A stretch of 64,000 bases of DNA. It comes from Aaosphaeria pasadenensis. Lineage: Eukaryota; Ascomycota; Dothideomycetes; Pleosporales. The stretch covers positions 1,364,001 through 1,428,000 of the forward strand of contig JAKLMB010000007.1 in the NCBI GenBank assembly GCA_022813625.1. Reading direction: 5' to 3'. This document shows, piece by piece, positions 47,700 through 58,983 of the stretch (position 1 is the stretch's first letter; every line of letters begins with the position of its first letter). The translations under genes and the position numbers were made by a program. The notes beneath the pieces are model-generated. The model saw only the letters and a program-made list of their open reading frames with translations, did not search any database and was not told the origin of the DNA.

Positions 47700-48090
47700 A
47701 CGCATCTTTTTGGAACATTGAATCGGAGTATACAGGCGTCTCAGTGTGAACAGTATAGTGTGGGCCTTCAAGGGAGTACGAAGCCCCACTGAGTCTGGCC
47801 AAGGTAATGTGTAAGGATAAGTATGGCAAAATTCCATTCGAATACTCTTTCCCATGGTGGCAGCATGAGATCGTCTGGATGTTAGAATTATCTCAGTATT
47901 CAAAATGTTTATCGGAAGGTTGATTTTAACAAATTCATATTCATCAGCCATGCATGAGTCTCTTTATCTAATGACTAGCAAGGGACCTCTGGAACAACCA
48001 TGCCTTGGCCTAGGTCACATTTACTTTGGTGTAGAATGATCTACCAGAGCTTGCACTGGCTCCTATGGCCACCAGATATGGGATTCGAGC
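47700..48090. other. Convergent intergenic region between arp4 and pup1
   Basis: 391 bases with the two 3' ends; nothing else identified. Confidence 0.4.
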
Positions 48091-49020
48091 TCACTGGTCT
48101 ACGTCCATGGTTTCTGCTGTGGCAGCTGCACCGTCGTCCTTCAACTCATGAACGGTGACGTATTTGCTTATCTCCTCCCTCGTGATTATCTTTTCGTTGA
48201 GCACTGCCGTTGTACCCTTTGCAAATCGGTAGTTCCTCTGCTTTGGCTGGCGCACGTTTGGTGTTATGTAATTCCTGAGTAGTGTTGTCTTCTCTTCAGT
48301 GATGACTGCCACGTCAACGTTGCTACCAGACCCGAGATCATTCCAGATACCGGCTTCGATTGCATCCGCGCAAAGTTTTACGGCGTCGTCCCTAGTGAGC
48401 TTGCTCTTCCACTGCGTCTCAAACACCGACATGGCAGCTAACGATCCGGAGCCCATCGTGACGTACGGAAGCTTATCTGTAGAACCGTGTGCGTGGACGG
48501 TGAAGAGGTGCGCGCCAGTAGGATCAACGCCAGCCACGACCAGATATGCGCCCACATGGCCTTGGTATCGGAAGAGGTGCTGTTTCAGCATAGTCATGCA
48601 TGTGACAACGCGTGGCTTGCGACCGGTGGACAGCGAGTGTAGTTCGAGGTTGGAAGATATGATGGCTGTGGTGAACTCAGTGTCAGCGGCGGTTCCGGCA
48701 CCGGCGCACCATATCTGAGGTGCAATGTAGTGCAATTTCTCGCAATTCTGTGCAACTTGCAGTTAGCCAACATCCCGTTCCTGGACAATTGCCACAGCGA
48801 CATTGTGCATGATATGGATTGGGGTCCTGGAGGACAAGCGGCCTACCTTATCTGCCACAATAGGTCCACTCGTGGCTCTTGTATCGGCAGCGATTACGAC
48901 ACCACCATCGAAGAGACAACCCACGATGGTTGTTCCAGTGCTCGTAGCTTTAGGTAGCGGGACTCCTTGAGCATGGAGTGCGGCATTACGGTTGTGGTTG
49001 CTGAAGTCGAATCCTGCCAT
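48091..49020 (-). CDS. pup1: 20S proteasome subunit beta-2 (Pup1), trypsin-like site
   Basis: Two exons (49020-48847, 48747-48091; 99-nt intron) give 276 residues. A 29-residue propeptide ends at Gly29, and Thr30 of GTTIVG becomes the N-terminal nucleophile. Asp46 (DTRAT) and Lys62 (NCEKL, just after the splice) are the Asp17/Lys33 catalytic partners. GSGSLAAM and the C-terminal arm (RNYITPNVRQPKQRNYRF) fit beta-2, whose long tail wraps beta-3. The very end is acidic (AETMDVDQ). It is divergent from nup159. Confidence 0.96.
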
Positions 49021-49733
49021 GGTGTGAAAGCAGCAGAAGGCTCGTCAAAGGGAAATCCTATCGTTGGCTTGTGGTGTAGAGTGAAAGTACGCGTGGTAAT
49101 GGCGGAGATACTGTGGTGGAGAGCGGATGCCGATGCAAATAGTGGTGGTGGTTGGTAGTGGTGATGGTGATGTAGTTAAGAGTGAGAGTGAATGTCTGTC
49201 TACGCAGTAACTAGGTAGGGGAAGGTTGCGTAGCTGATTGGTGCCTGCGCGGGGTGAGCAAAAGGTCCAAGCTCCTCTACCTTAGGGTAGCGTAGGTACT
49301 GTACTAACTACCTACACAGTAAGGTACGAGGTAGGTGCGCGGGTACTTTGGTACATACACTCTGGGTCTTGGCATTCTCCGGTCCAAACATTTCAATCCA
49401 AACTTACCTACCTACGGCCAGCCTACCTACCTAGTACCTCCACATACACAAGAGAAACAATTCGAGCTGCCTTTTGCTCTGTGTTATGTTACAATAGAGA
49501 GAGCGCCATACCTACCACATCTCCTCATCGTCCGCAAATTTCCATCAAAGACTTGCAGCGCTTCCCTCCCCAATTTCACCGCGACTAGCAACGCGCGCTC
49601 CTGTCCTTCCTCTGCGTTCGCCGCGTCCTCGTCCTCCCCAAATCTGTAACGACGGATCCCCAATGCGCATCTTATACCGCTAGACTGCAAGACCTATTCC
49701 GCGCAAGATCCATCCATAACACGTCGCGCAAGC
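49021..49733. promoter_or_regulatory. Bidirectional promoter region of pup1 and nup159
   Basis: 713 bases between divergent starts. TACCTAC/GTAGGTA-type repeats cluster at 49270-49440, including CTTACCTACCTACGGCCAGCCTACCTACCTAG. No gene is supported; I did not see the yeast proteasome element GGTGGCAAA. Confidence 0.5.
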
Positions 49734-52700
49734 ATGGCCTTCCGGGACGCGCCGTCTCTCAACGTCGGAGCCGAGCTGGAAGAAATCAATACAGAGGTAC
49801 AGTCGTTCTCATGCACAGTGACTCAGGAACTATCACGGTATTGTGTGCTTCGCTAACTCACAGCATCAGGCACTCGGTTTTTCTTCCATCGGCGGCGACA
49901 AGAAGCTCAAGCTCCTATCTTCACCATGGCCTACGGACAGCCTGCCTCCTTCATCCGCATCTCTCTTGTCTGTAGCGTCAGCGCATCGCTTGCTCGCCGC
50001 GGCTGGGCCCGACTCTCTGGTCATCACATCAACAGATGCTGTGCGGAAAGCATTCGCTAACGAGTCTGGCGACGACGATGTTATATCCACATTTGCTCCC
50101 GATCTCATCCTTCCCTCGCCTCGACTTCGCCATGTCTCTTTCTCGTGCGACGAAGATTTCTTGGTAGCAACAGCAGACAACGGTGGAGGTCTAGCTGTGT
50201 ACACTATCGACGAATTGGAGAGGAAAATTCAAGACCATTCGTCGCTCGTTTCTCCCACCGAGATATCAACAGAGCAAATCCCAGTGCGGACCCTCTTGCC
50301 GAACCCGAAATTCGGCCAGTACTTTGCTGCTGTCCTCGATACTGGACGACTTCTGGTCGCTGACGTCGACAGTAAGAAGGTGTCGGTTTTCCGCGACGAT
50401 GGTGTTACGTGTGCGGGCTGGAGCATAATGGGCAAGGCGGTGGTGGCAGGTTTACAGGACGGTACAGCTGCCCAATACAGCGCCGAAGGAAATATAATGG
50501 CTACGATCCCTCGTCCACCTGACGTGCTTGAAAGCTACATAAGTATGTGTGAAACTCCCCTCTCAATTTTGAGTTCTTGATACTTACCCATCGCAAAGCA
50601 TCGGGCATCTATTGGCTCAGCCGCGACGTCTTCCTCCTCATACATACACCTAGGGGTGATTCTTCCGATGAGTCTGTCCGAGAAGAATCTATTTATCACA
50701 TTGTCAAGGCCGACAAGCAACGAAGCTCATTTGAGTTTCATAAAACACCATTCGAGCTACTATTCCCTGCCACGGGGAGTCCGTCAAGAGATTCTCCTCC
50801 CCGCTTCTGTATAAATAGGTTACGCAATTGGGAACCGCATCTTGATGACCTTGTTATCTTAGGGGCATCGAATTCAATTGACTTTGCGCTCTTGACCAAC
50901 ACAAGTGCGCCCATTGCACCAGATCAGCACATCACGAATGACTTCACGGTCACGTCAATCAGCGAGGATAATCGTAAGCCTCAGCTTCCACAGATGATTG
51001 GCGATGATGCAGGGGGCGACAGCGTGCTCATTGGTGAGAGCGTCGACCTATCCAGCACGGATAAAGTTACCAAACCAATACCCATGGATGATGAGTTTCT
51101 GGAGTCCCCCAGCCCGCTTCCAGCATTCTATGCCCTCAACCACCAAGGCATCCTGTCTGGATGGTGGATTGTGTATGACAATTCGATTAGGGCAGGCACC
51201 GCATATCCAGGTCTTGCGTCCACCGTAGAAGCCCAGCCTACGACGCCTGCAGCAAATGTTGTACCAAGCGTAGCTCAGCCAGCCCAATCATCAATATTTG
51301 GTAGTAAAGGAACCCCAAGTGGCACCCCCTTTGGAGCTCCGCCTGGCTCAAATGGCTTTGCCACCAGCAGTGCTGCTTTTGGCAGACCTTCATTCGGAAC
51401 CGCTTCAACACCAAGTCAACCTAATTTACCTACGTTTGGCGCGTCGTCTTCGTTCGGTAAACCTTCATTCGGGGCCACTTCAGCACCAAACCAAGCTAGT
51501 ACGCCTGTATTTGGTGCAGCGTCTTCGTTTGGAAAACCATCGTTCGGAACAAACGCAGTGTTGGGTCAATCTACTGCACCTGCTTTTGGTGCAACATCTT
51601 CCTTCGGAAAGCCTTCCACCTTTGGAGGAAGCAGCACTCTTAACAAAGCCCCTTCTCCATGGGGCCAAGCAAGTTCAGCCGCACAGTCCCAGGGCCAACC
51701 TCTATTTCCTGAGTCTAAGAAGAGTGGAGGTTTCTCAGGATTTGCTGCACCAACTGGAAGTTCGGGATTTTCCAGCTTTGGAAGTGTCGGTGCAAGTACG
51801 AATCAGTCACCATTCTCATCTCTTGGGCAAGGACAGCCGTCTTCTTCAGGCTTTGGGAAACAGAATGGTGCGGCGCCTTCCGCGACTCTCGACTCTGCAG
51901 TATCTAAAGGGTTCGGCAGCTTCAGCTCTACCGTGACAGTTGGCTCCCGAGAAGGATCTACACTGCCACCCTCCTGGGCGGGCACACCAGCAAATCAGAG
52001 TAGTTCGATCTTTGGTCAGGAACAATCCTCATTCAGTAGTGGTACAGATACCACAAAGCCCACATCTCGTGAAGAAGTAACGCCCACTCCTCAAGCGTCT
52101 TCTCCGCAATCTAATAAAAAACCCACAAGCGTTTTAGGTCTCGGCACAAACGGGTTCAAGCTCAGCTCTTCTTTTAAGCCCGATGAAACCTCCAAAAACG
52201 ACTTTTCAAAAACCCAACCCTCGTCATTCTCTTTTACTGGCGACCTTTCATCTGCCCTTGACGCACAGACTCCTAACACTCCGATCAAGGAGGAAAAGGA
52301 AGAACGAAAGTTGCAGGATATACCCGCTACACCCGCCTTTCCCTCAAGCGATGCTGCTGTCCCGTTACCTAGCGCCACACCGAAGGATCCACCTCCTCGC
52401 AAGTCTTCCTCACCAAATGCGAAAGACCAACAATCGACTGATGTTGATTCTGCTCCCTTGCCTCCTGATTTTATAACATGGAAACCTTCGAAGCCAGTCG
52501 ATGATGACCTTCCCCCTCTTGCAGGCAGTCCTGCTATCAAAATAGAAGCTCCGGGCTCCGATGTACCTTCTTCCCCCCTCGACGAGAATGGCGACGACGA
52601 TCTGTCAATCGAAGAACAAGAGGACGATCCTGAGGAGGAGGAGCCTTCGCCATCGGATGCCACTCGACGCGCTCGCTCTCAAACGTCGGGCTGGTCTCTT

Positions 52701-54257
52701 CAAGACAGTGTGAACCAATCTCGACGCATTCCCCCCGCCGCCCCAACACCCCCAACCATCAAATCTGGTGCTTCGTCGCGGTCGGGTGATGAGCCCCGAG
52801 GCCCACCAAAGAAACCGGACTGGAAATTTGGCACACTACCCGCAAAGCCGACTCCACAATCTCTCTTTCCGGAAGCGCCTTCTGCACAATCTACGGGATT
52901 TCCTAATCCCTCAACCATATTCCCTCCATCAAATCGCACGAAAGACCAACTACGCTCTCCCAGTCCACAGAGGGCAGCGTCGACGTCTATACTAGGCACG
53001 AGGCGACAGCAGCAATATCCCCAAAGCACCGCGTTCTCTTCGTCGGTACAACAGCAACAACAACAACCGAAATCTGCAGTCGCTCGATCTGAATTGTCCG
53101 ACCTATCTGATAGCGAGAACGAACGTATCCGCGAAGAGCTTGCCAGTGAGGTAATTCCTAGCAGCACATTAGCGGAGTTTATCGCGCATCAAGACTATGC
53201 CGGCGCAGTCACCAAAACGGGTACTCCTGGACAAATTGAAATGCTATATCGAGATATCAACAGCATGGTGGATACTGTCGGTCTGAATAGCCGCTCTTTG
53301 TCATCATTTGTCCAATACCATATAAGTCGTTCGGAACGATCACGTGCAGACCTTGAAGAGGTTGTTGATCAGGGCGAAGACGGATCTTGGTACGATCACT
53401 GGTGCTTAGGGGAGATTGAAAACCTACGAATGCTCATAGATGACTTGGAATCGGAATTGAAAGACGGGAGGATCCAGAACGTTGTTGATAAACTCAGCCA
53501 ACTTACTAAACTTCTGCGTGATCGGGCCAAACTCCTGACAAAATTGAACGACATCCGCCGCCAAATCATTTCACGTAAAGACCCTGAAAGGGCCGAAGAA
53601 CTCCGTACAGCAGCTCTTCCGAAGGAGCTCTCTGATCAACAGAAGACATTAAGGATTGAGTATGCTCGGTTGCTCACTTTATTGGGCCAGATGGAGGAAG
53701 CGACACTTCTATTAAAAAGCAGAATTTCAAGCAACCATGCCGCCACCGGGAAAAGTACAGCCGTACCAACCGTAGAGGCGGTGAAGAAGACTGTCAATCG
53801 GTTGATACAGATGACAGAAAGCAAGAACAACGACATCATTCTTTTGGAACAACAAATGCGGAAGGTGAACATGGATGACAGCCGCCCTTCATCATCGTCA
53901 TCCTCGCGCCAGGTTGGCACCCCACCAAGATCCTCCGGAGCTGTAACAAGGCCGAACCACACACCAAGAGTGATGACAACACCTACCAGTCGAAATAGAA
54001 TGAGTATTGGGAGATTGAACCGCAGCGTTCGGACGCCAGAAATCCATCAGGCCTCACCTGGTGGGTTTGGGCTGTCCTACGGGACCGATGACATATCTCC
54101 CCTGGAAAGTGGTAAATCGCTGATAAAGCTCGCAGACCGCCTAGAGGGTGAGAAGCTAGGTATCCTGCGATCAACCGCCATGAGAAGACAAGAAGTCGCC
54201 CAAAATCTTGCAGCCACAATTTGTCAAAAAGGCGTAAAAGTGACACGGATTTCATAA
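49734..54257 (+). CDS. nup159: Cytoplasmic-side FG nucleoporin Nup159 (Nup214 homologue)
   Basis: Three exons (49734-49796, 49870-50542, 50599-54257) encode 1464 residues. The N-terminal about 430 residues form a beta-propeller (SPRLRHVSFSCDEDFLVATAD, VLDTGRLLVADVD, DGTAAQYSAEGNI) that in yeast docks the helicase Dbp5 for mRNA export. An FG-repeat region follows (about 450-680), including near-identical FGxxSSFGKPSFG units, then an acidic Pro/Ser-rich stretch and a C-terminal coiled-coil region from about 1100 (ENLRMLIDDLESELKDG, KLLRDRAKLLTKLNDIRR) that would bind Nup82/Nsp1. Intron 2 splicing restores ESYITSGIYWLSRD. It converges with tfc4. Confidence 0.93.
51375..51630 (+). repeat. Tandem FG-repeat coding block in nup159
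   Basis: About four imperfect copies of a roughly 66-75-nt unit encoding a form of FGAxSSFGKPSFG plus a Ser/Ala/Pro spacer. The nucleotide sequence repeats too (GCGTCTTCGTTTGGAAAACC-like), so unit number may vary by unequal exchange. Confidence 0.75.
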
Positions 54258-55035
54258 GAATGATTTCTCGGCGTTGCCATCTTTCCACCGTTCACTTACT
54301 CCCCAACTCTCGAGAGAAGATCAGGAATTAACATAGTTTGTTTTTTGGTGCCTATGCTGTTCCACGTTCGTCTTGTGTAAATTACAGTACCAATATAACG
54401 AATTAGCTAGTGTTTAGCATATCAATAAGTTTAATTCTGAATCACCTGTCACTATCAGATCCCATATCACAACCCTCATCCACGGCACCAACACTACCCA
54501 ATACGTATAAAGCGCTTCACATGAAGCGCTTTCTTCGTACAAGCAATGCTTATCGCAGTACGACCAGAAGTTGCATAGTCACGCTGGTCAACTTTCAACT
54601 GCTCAACTACCCCCGATGAGTCATGGAGTCTGGTCCTGTGACCCTCGTGAAGTCGATGACTTGAACACAGCCAACCATTCCTCTGGCAGCGATTTTCGGT
54701 ACATCGTCCGCGCATGGATAACATACTTATTTTATTTTAAAAAGGTCACAAAACACTACGGAAGAGTTAATGCGATTTTGGTGAGCTGCATGATGTACTT
54801 CATTAATTTGACGTCAAGGCAATTGATGCTTAACTCTTGTTAGAGTAATAGCGAGAGTAGGTAAAAGCATTTTGCGCACTTAATTTGTACAGCATAGAGA
54901 ATACAAGGATAGCATTTATCTATCTATACCTACAGTGTAAAACCACCGCCATGTAATTGAATTGAGTAACTGGATGACCATCGCGAGGTGTCAGGTGTGG
55001 ATGGGCCATTTATCAACTGAACCAACGGTGAGGCT
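54258..55035. other. Convergent intergenic region between nup159 and tfc4
   Basis: 778 A/T-rich bases with both 3' ends. An AAGCGCTTCACATGAAGCGCTT inverted repeat at about 54509-54530 could fold as a hairpin. No gene. Confidence 0.45.
54509..54530. terminator. Inverted repeat AAGCGCTT-cacatg-AAGCGCTT
   Basis: Two AAGCGCTT octamers, each itself palindromic, separated by CACATG, about 250 bases past the nup159 stop. The whole 22-mer is self-complementary. A role in 3' end formation or as a binding site is only a guess. Confidence 0.25.
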
Positions 55036-58000
55036 TCACTCGATGACTAGTGTGCGCTCTGTGACTTCCTTTGCTGCAGCAAAGTTGCCACTCAATGAAT
55101 AGATGGTTTGAATGGCAAACGCTGCCTCTGCAGTAAAATCATCTGTTCTCTGCTGGGACTGTGCATATTCGTCTGATACAATTCCCGTCTCCTGGCTGCC
55201 AATGTCAGACTCAATACACAACTTGTAGTATTGCAGCGCTTGGGTTATAAGTCCTAGGCTATGCCAAACTCTGCCAACATTGAAAGCCGCTTCCGAGCAG
55301 TGCTTTCTATTTGTGCTTTTGGTGCGTAATTCATGATACTTGTAGACGAATGAGAGACCTTGTTGGATCTGAAATTGCCGATTCTCCGACAACCGTTTCA
55401 TCGCGTGCTGAATGTACGCGACGCCAATGGATAGGTTGAGCAGTGGATCTTCTGGAGTAAGAGCATATGCCCGAAAGTAGCAATTAAGGGCAGCTAAGTA
55501 GCCACCTCCGCAGGTGAGGACATGTCCGTACAGTGCAAATAAGGCCGGGTCGTGGTCTTTCGCAAAATCAACGAATTCAGAAGACACTGTGTTTTTCGTG
55601 TTGTTGGCATGGTCGCCACCTCGAAAGTTGAAGGTCGTTCGTTGTTCAGGATCAAGTATCGCATAGTCCATGGTCTTAACGTATCGCATGAAGAATTTGA
55701 GTGATGCGCCGGTGGAAAATCCTTCTGGAGCAGAACACATACGGTTGACGCTACCGTAGATCCTGAAGAGATCGGTACTAAAGGGATATGCACGCATGAG
55801 CCAGCGGGTTGCGGAGCAAGCCTTCAACGAGTCTTGGAGGAAAAGGGCACAGGCAAGTTGGCAAACGTGGAGCCGGTGCTGGTAAATCTTTCGAGTAAAC
55901 ACATTGGACTGACTCGCCAACTCGATAGTACTGTAGCATCGATGTTCGTCGCCCCTTTGGGCCATAAGAACAGCGTACTGGGCGAAAGTTTCGAACCAGG
56001 TGTCAAAATGGACACCATAGAAATGCTCTGGCGTACGATCTGGCTTTTGTGTGATTTCGGGCTCCTCTTCCCCGTCTTCCACCTTGTTTGCAATCACAGC
56101 AAGCACCATTAGCGCAGAATCCTTCCATATGTCTCCGTCAATCTTTGGTCGAAAATACCCTGTGAACTCATGTTTTTTATCGTAGTAGAATAAGTCAAAC
56201 GTGGAAAATTCCTCGATGAGTTCGCGAGCGATAGAAATATACTCATTTACTGCTTCCTCTGACCCACGCTCTGCCTCGCTCGAGAGGACTTTCAGTCGTT
56301 CAAAGCTGGCGACGATTTCTCTATGTTGCGCTCTTGTTGCCTTCAGCTCCTCCGGAAACTCGCTAGCTAGGTTGTTTAATTTTCGTCTGAAAAGCCGATG
56401 GTTAATAGCATCATTAGGTACACCTGTGCCGGGAATTTCATCTGGTAGAAACGCTTTCAGATGACGTCCTGGCATCCGACTCTTCACGCGGAACAAGCCG
56501 GTGTCCGGCCGTTGTGTCATTGGCCCCAAGGAAGGTATTTGGTCGACATGCTCATCTTCTGACTCATCTATATCTTTCGTGGCAATCTTCAGGTGGCGCA
56601 AATGCTTTGTAACTCGGGTTCTCCTTGTACCATGCTTCCCTCGGGCTTTCTTTCTCTCCTGGAAAAGGTACTCCTGGAGATCTGGTAGACCCTCAAACCC
56701 GATCCTTCGAAGTAAATGGGCACCACCGCTCTTGTATACAGTCTCGGCTCGTCTGAAGGCAGCATCGTCCATGTCATTGTCCTCGAAGAACTTCGCTAGC
56801 ACAGCCAGTTCCTCAAGCGAATCAGGCCTCCAGTTGTCGAAAATCGGTAACATTTCATCTGATCTATCGACCAGTTGCAGGTTCCTGTAGGAGCTATACA
56901 TTCCAATGAAATCCTTCAACCTCATTTCCTCGAATAATCTATCATAAACAGGCTCATAGAATTGCAGAGCCTGGTTATCGTGTCCAGATGCATGAAGTGC
57001 TCCCGCAACGTCGCGGAAAAGGTCGGGATAGTCGAATAGAAAGGAGTGTGGTCCATTATCATCAGGTTCAAGCATTCGGAAGTGATGCAACGCCTCCGAT
57101 AAATCAGGCGGATCACGCTTCAACCGGAACAACCCCATTTTTACTCTTATCTCTAACGGTAGTGTGTCGCCGTACCTGCCAGTGGCAGACGAGCTGGTGA
57201 AGGCGGCAACAGCAACGCGTCTCGGGGTGTCCTCAAGGTCAAACTCTCGATCATCCAGCTGGTCATCCCAATACGTCTCAGATTCTCTACCTTGGATCCA
57301 TCGGGATAACGTTTTCGATCGCGCTAAGCCACGATCGAACGCGCCAGATTTATCCAGTAAATCCAAATAAACATTGAGCAATGACCAATCCATATTGCTA
57401 GAATGTGGCTCGTCGTGAGACAAAAAATACGCAATAGAGGTTTCAAACGTTGTAATGATCCTTTGTAGGTGAATTCGCGTTTGTTTCGCGGATGAGGTGC
57501 CCAAGCTAGCCATCATCTTCAAAACTTCATCGTCAGATGGGCGCATGGTAAGCATCTTTCGGCAGAGCTTTACGGCCCTGGAAACGTGGTTCAGCTGAGC
57601 CTCAATTTCTAGTTTCTGTTGACGTGCGTCGTAATTATCTGTATCGAGGAGAATGATTTGTCGTAGACACTCGAGCACTAGTGCTGTTTTGGTGACAGTA
57701 TCGTATTTTGGGTACTCCTCCGGATCAATCGCCTTGATACGATCGATAATGTGAAGCCATAAATCTTTGTCTCGTTTCGTTGGTGCACCCACGATTAGCG
57801 CTTCAAGTTCTTTTTGCCCATTGCCCATATCATGGTAGATTTCGGCGAGTAGGCTGTGAGCAGCAAAGATCTCGGGGTTCAATTGAATCGCTTTGTTCAC
57901 ACACTTGATTGCTTCCTCGTAATCTTTGGATAGATACGCATCGTTTGCCCGTCTCTGTAGATCTTTGAATTCTGGTCCAGGGTCCGCAATCGCTCGAGGG

Positions 58001-58983
58001 CCCCGTCTTCCTTTCTCTTTGCCTCTTTTCCTCCCGACCTCTCGATCCCCATCACCTGTGAGTGTAGAACCACGGGAACCGCCCCTGCCCCTAATCGCAG
58101 ATCTACCTCGGCCCCGTCCTCGGCCCCGTCCGCGACCTCTGCCCCTGCCCCTACTTCCTGTAGTTCGTGCCCGAGATGCCCAGTTCTCATCCTCAACATC
58201 ATCCTCTTCTTCGGCTTCTTCATCTTCTTCAGGGGAATCTTCCTCGGGCAGCACTTCGTCGAAATCGTCCTCTTGATCGTCAGCATCAGATGTTGCGTAG
58301 TCCTGATCAATTTCTGGATTATCATTCTTGCGTTCAATTTCTCGCATCAGGCGCTCCTCCTGTGCCTCTAAGTCTGCTTCGTCTTCATCACTGCTATCTT
58401 GATCATCGTATTTCTGCAACAAGGAATTCCGATAGCCGGTGGCTAGAGACGAATTGAGGTCGTCAAAATCATCATCATTTTCGTGACCAGGGGCAGGAAT
58501 GAAACCTTCGTGGACGATGGGGCTATTAGCTGTGAAACCGTCATGGATGAATGAGCGAAGCCTTGCTGCGTTGAAAGTAGTAATATCTGCAGCGGTAGTG
58601 CTTGGAATAGTTACTGCCACCGGTGTTGGCGTGAAGTCTGCCGCAGAGACTGGAAGCCGGGCATCTTGATATAAGTGTAGCGGCGGTCGAGCCTGATTAC
58701 TATGCAAGAAATGGGCATTGAGGTGACTGGGATCTATAGTTCCAGAGGGGTAAGTATAGGGTGAGTGGTAGGATCCATGTAGTGAGTCGCCATGTGATCG
58801 ACTATCGGGGAACTGTTGATTAGCTAGCAAAGTCCTTCCGGTGGCGCTGTTCGGCTGTTCCACGACGATGGAGTTTGCAACTGATACATCGGAATGGCCA
58901 CCTGGAGCGTCCCCTATCGAGGATCGAAAATAGCGCGAATGTCGCTGCAACCATGCCGCGTCAGGCGCTTCTGCGGGATCCAT
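55036..58983 (-). CDS. tfc4: TFIIIC subunit Tfc4/Sfc4 (tau-131), TPR protein
   Basis: Single exon of 1315 residues from ATG 58983. The N-terminal 250 residues are acidic and disordered (DDQDSSDEDEADLEAQEE, EDSPEEDEEAEEEDD). A run of RG dipeptides lies at about 274-300 and leads into basic KRGKEKGRRGPR. TPR repeats begin at about 325 (EFKDLQRRANDAYLSKDYEEAI, INPE-type helices) and recur to the C-terminus (ALNCYFRAYALTPEDPLLNLSIG; YYKLCIES). In yeast, tau-131 in TFIIIC binds B-box promoters' complex and recruits TFIIIB via Brf1 to tRNA and 5S genes. No intron is needed over 3.9 kb, unusual for this window. Confidence 0.92.
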   Translation of the reverse strand: MDPAEAPDAAWLQRHSRYFRSSIGDAPGGHSDVSVANSIVVEQPNSATGRTLLANQQFPDSRSHGDSLHGSYHSPYTYPSGTIDPSHLNAHFLHSNQARPPLHLYQDARLPVSAADFTPTPVAVTIPSTTAADITTFNAARLRSFIHDGFTANSPIVHEGFIPAPGHENDDDFDDLNSSLATGYRNSLLQKYDDQDSSDEDEADLEAQEERLMREIERKNDNPEIDQDYATSDADDQEDDFDEVLPEEDSPEEDEEAEEEDDVEDENWASRARTTGSRGRGRGRGRGRGRGRGRSAIRGRGGSRGSTLTGDGDREVGRKRGKEKGRRGPRAIADPGPEFKDLQRRANDAYLSKDYEEAIKCVNKAIQLNPEIFAAHSLLAEIYHDMGNGQKELEALIVGAPTKRDKDLWLHIIDRIKAIDPEEYPKYDTVTKTALVLECLRQIILLDTDNYDARQQKLEIEAQLNHVSRAVKLCRKMLTMRPSDDEVLKMMASLGTSSAKQTRIHLQRIITTFETSIAYFLSHDEPHSSNMDWSLLNVYLDLLDKSGAFDRGLARSKTLSRWIQGRESETYWDDQLDDREFDLEDTPRRVAVAAFTSSSATGRYGDTLPLEIRVKMGLFRLKRDPPDLSEALHHFRMLEPDDNGPHSFLFDYPDLFRDVAGALHASGHDNQALQFYEPVYDRLFEEMRLKDFIGMYSSYRNLQLVDRSDEMLPIFDNWRPDSLEELAVLAKFFEDNDMDDAAFRRAETVYKSGGAHLLRRIGFEGLPDLQEYLFQERKKARGKHGTRRTRVTKHLRHLKIATKDIDESEDEHVDQIPSLGPMTQRPDTGLFRVKSRMPGRHLKAFLPDEIPGTGVPNDAINHRLFRRKLNNLASEFPEELKATRAQHREIVASFERLKVLSSEAERGSEEAVNEYISIARELIEEFSTFDLFYYDKKHEFTGYFRPKIDGDIWKDSALMVLAVIANKVEDGEEEPEITQKPDRTPEHFYGVHFDTWFETFAQYAVLMAQRGDEHRCYSTIELASQSNVFTRKIYQHRLHVCQLACALFLQDSLKACSATRWLMRAYPFSTDLFRIYGSVNRMCSAPEGFSTGASLKFFMRYVKTMDYAILDPEQRTTFNFRGGDHANNTKNTVSSEFVDFAKDHDPALFALYGHVLTCGGGYLAALNCYFRAYALTPEDPLLNLSIGVAYIQHAMKRLSENRQFQIQQGLSFVYKYHELRTKSTNRKHCSEAAFNVGRVWHSLGLITQALQYYKLCIESDIGSQETGIVSDEYAQSQQRTDDFTAEAAFAIQTIYSLSGNFAAAKEVTERTLVIE
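58088..58160 (-). repeat. RG-repeat coding tract in tfc4
   Basis: A GC-rich run of alternating Arg/Gly codons (CGxGGx on the gene strand) encoding about nine consecutive RG pairs, followed by SAIRGRGGSRG. It is embedded between acidic and lysine-rich segments. Confidence 0.8.
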
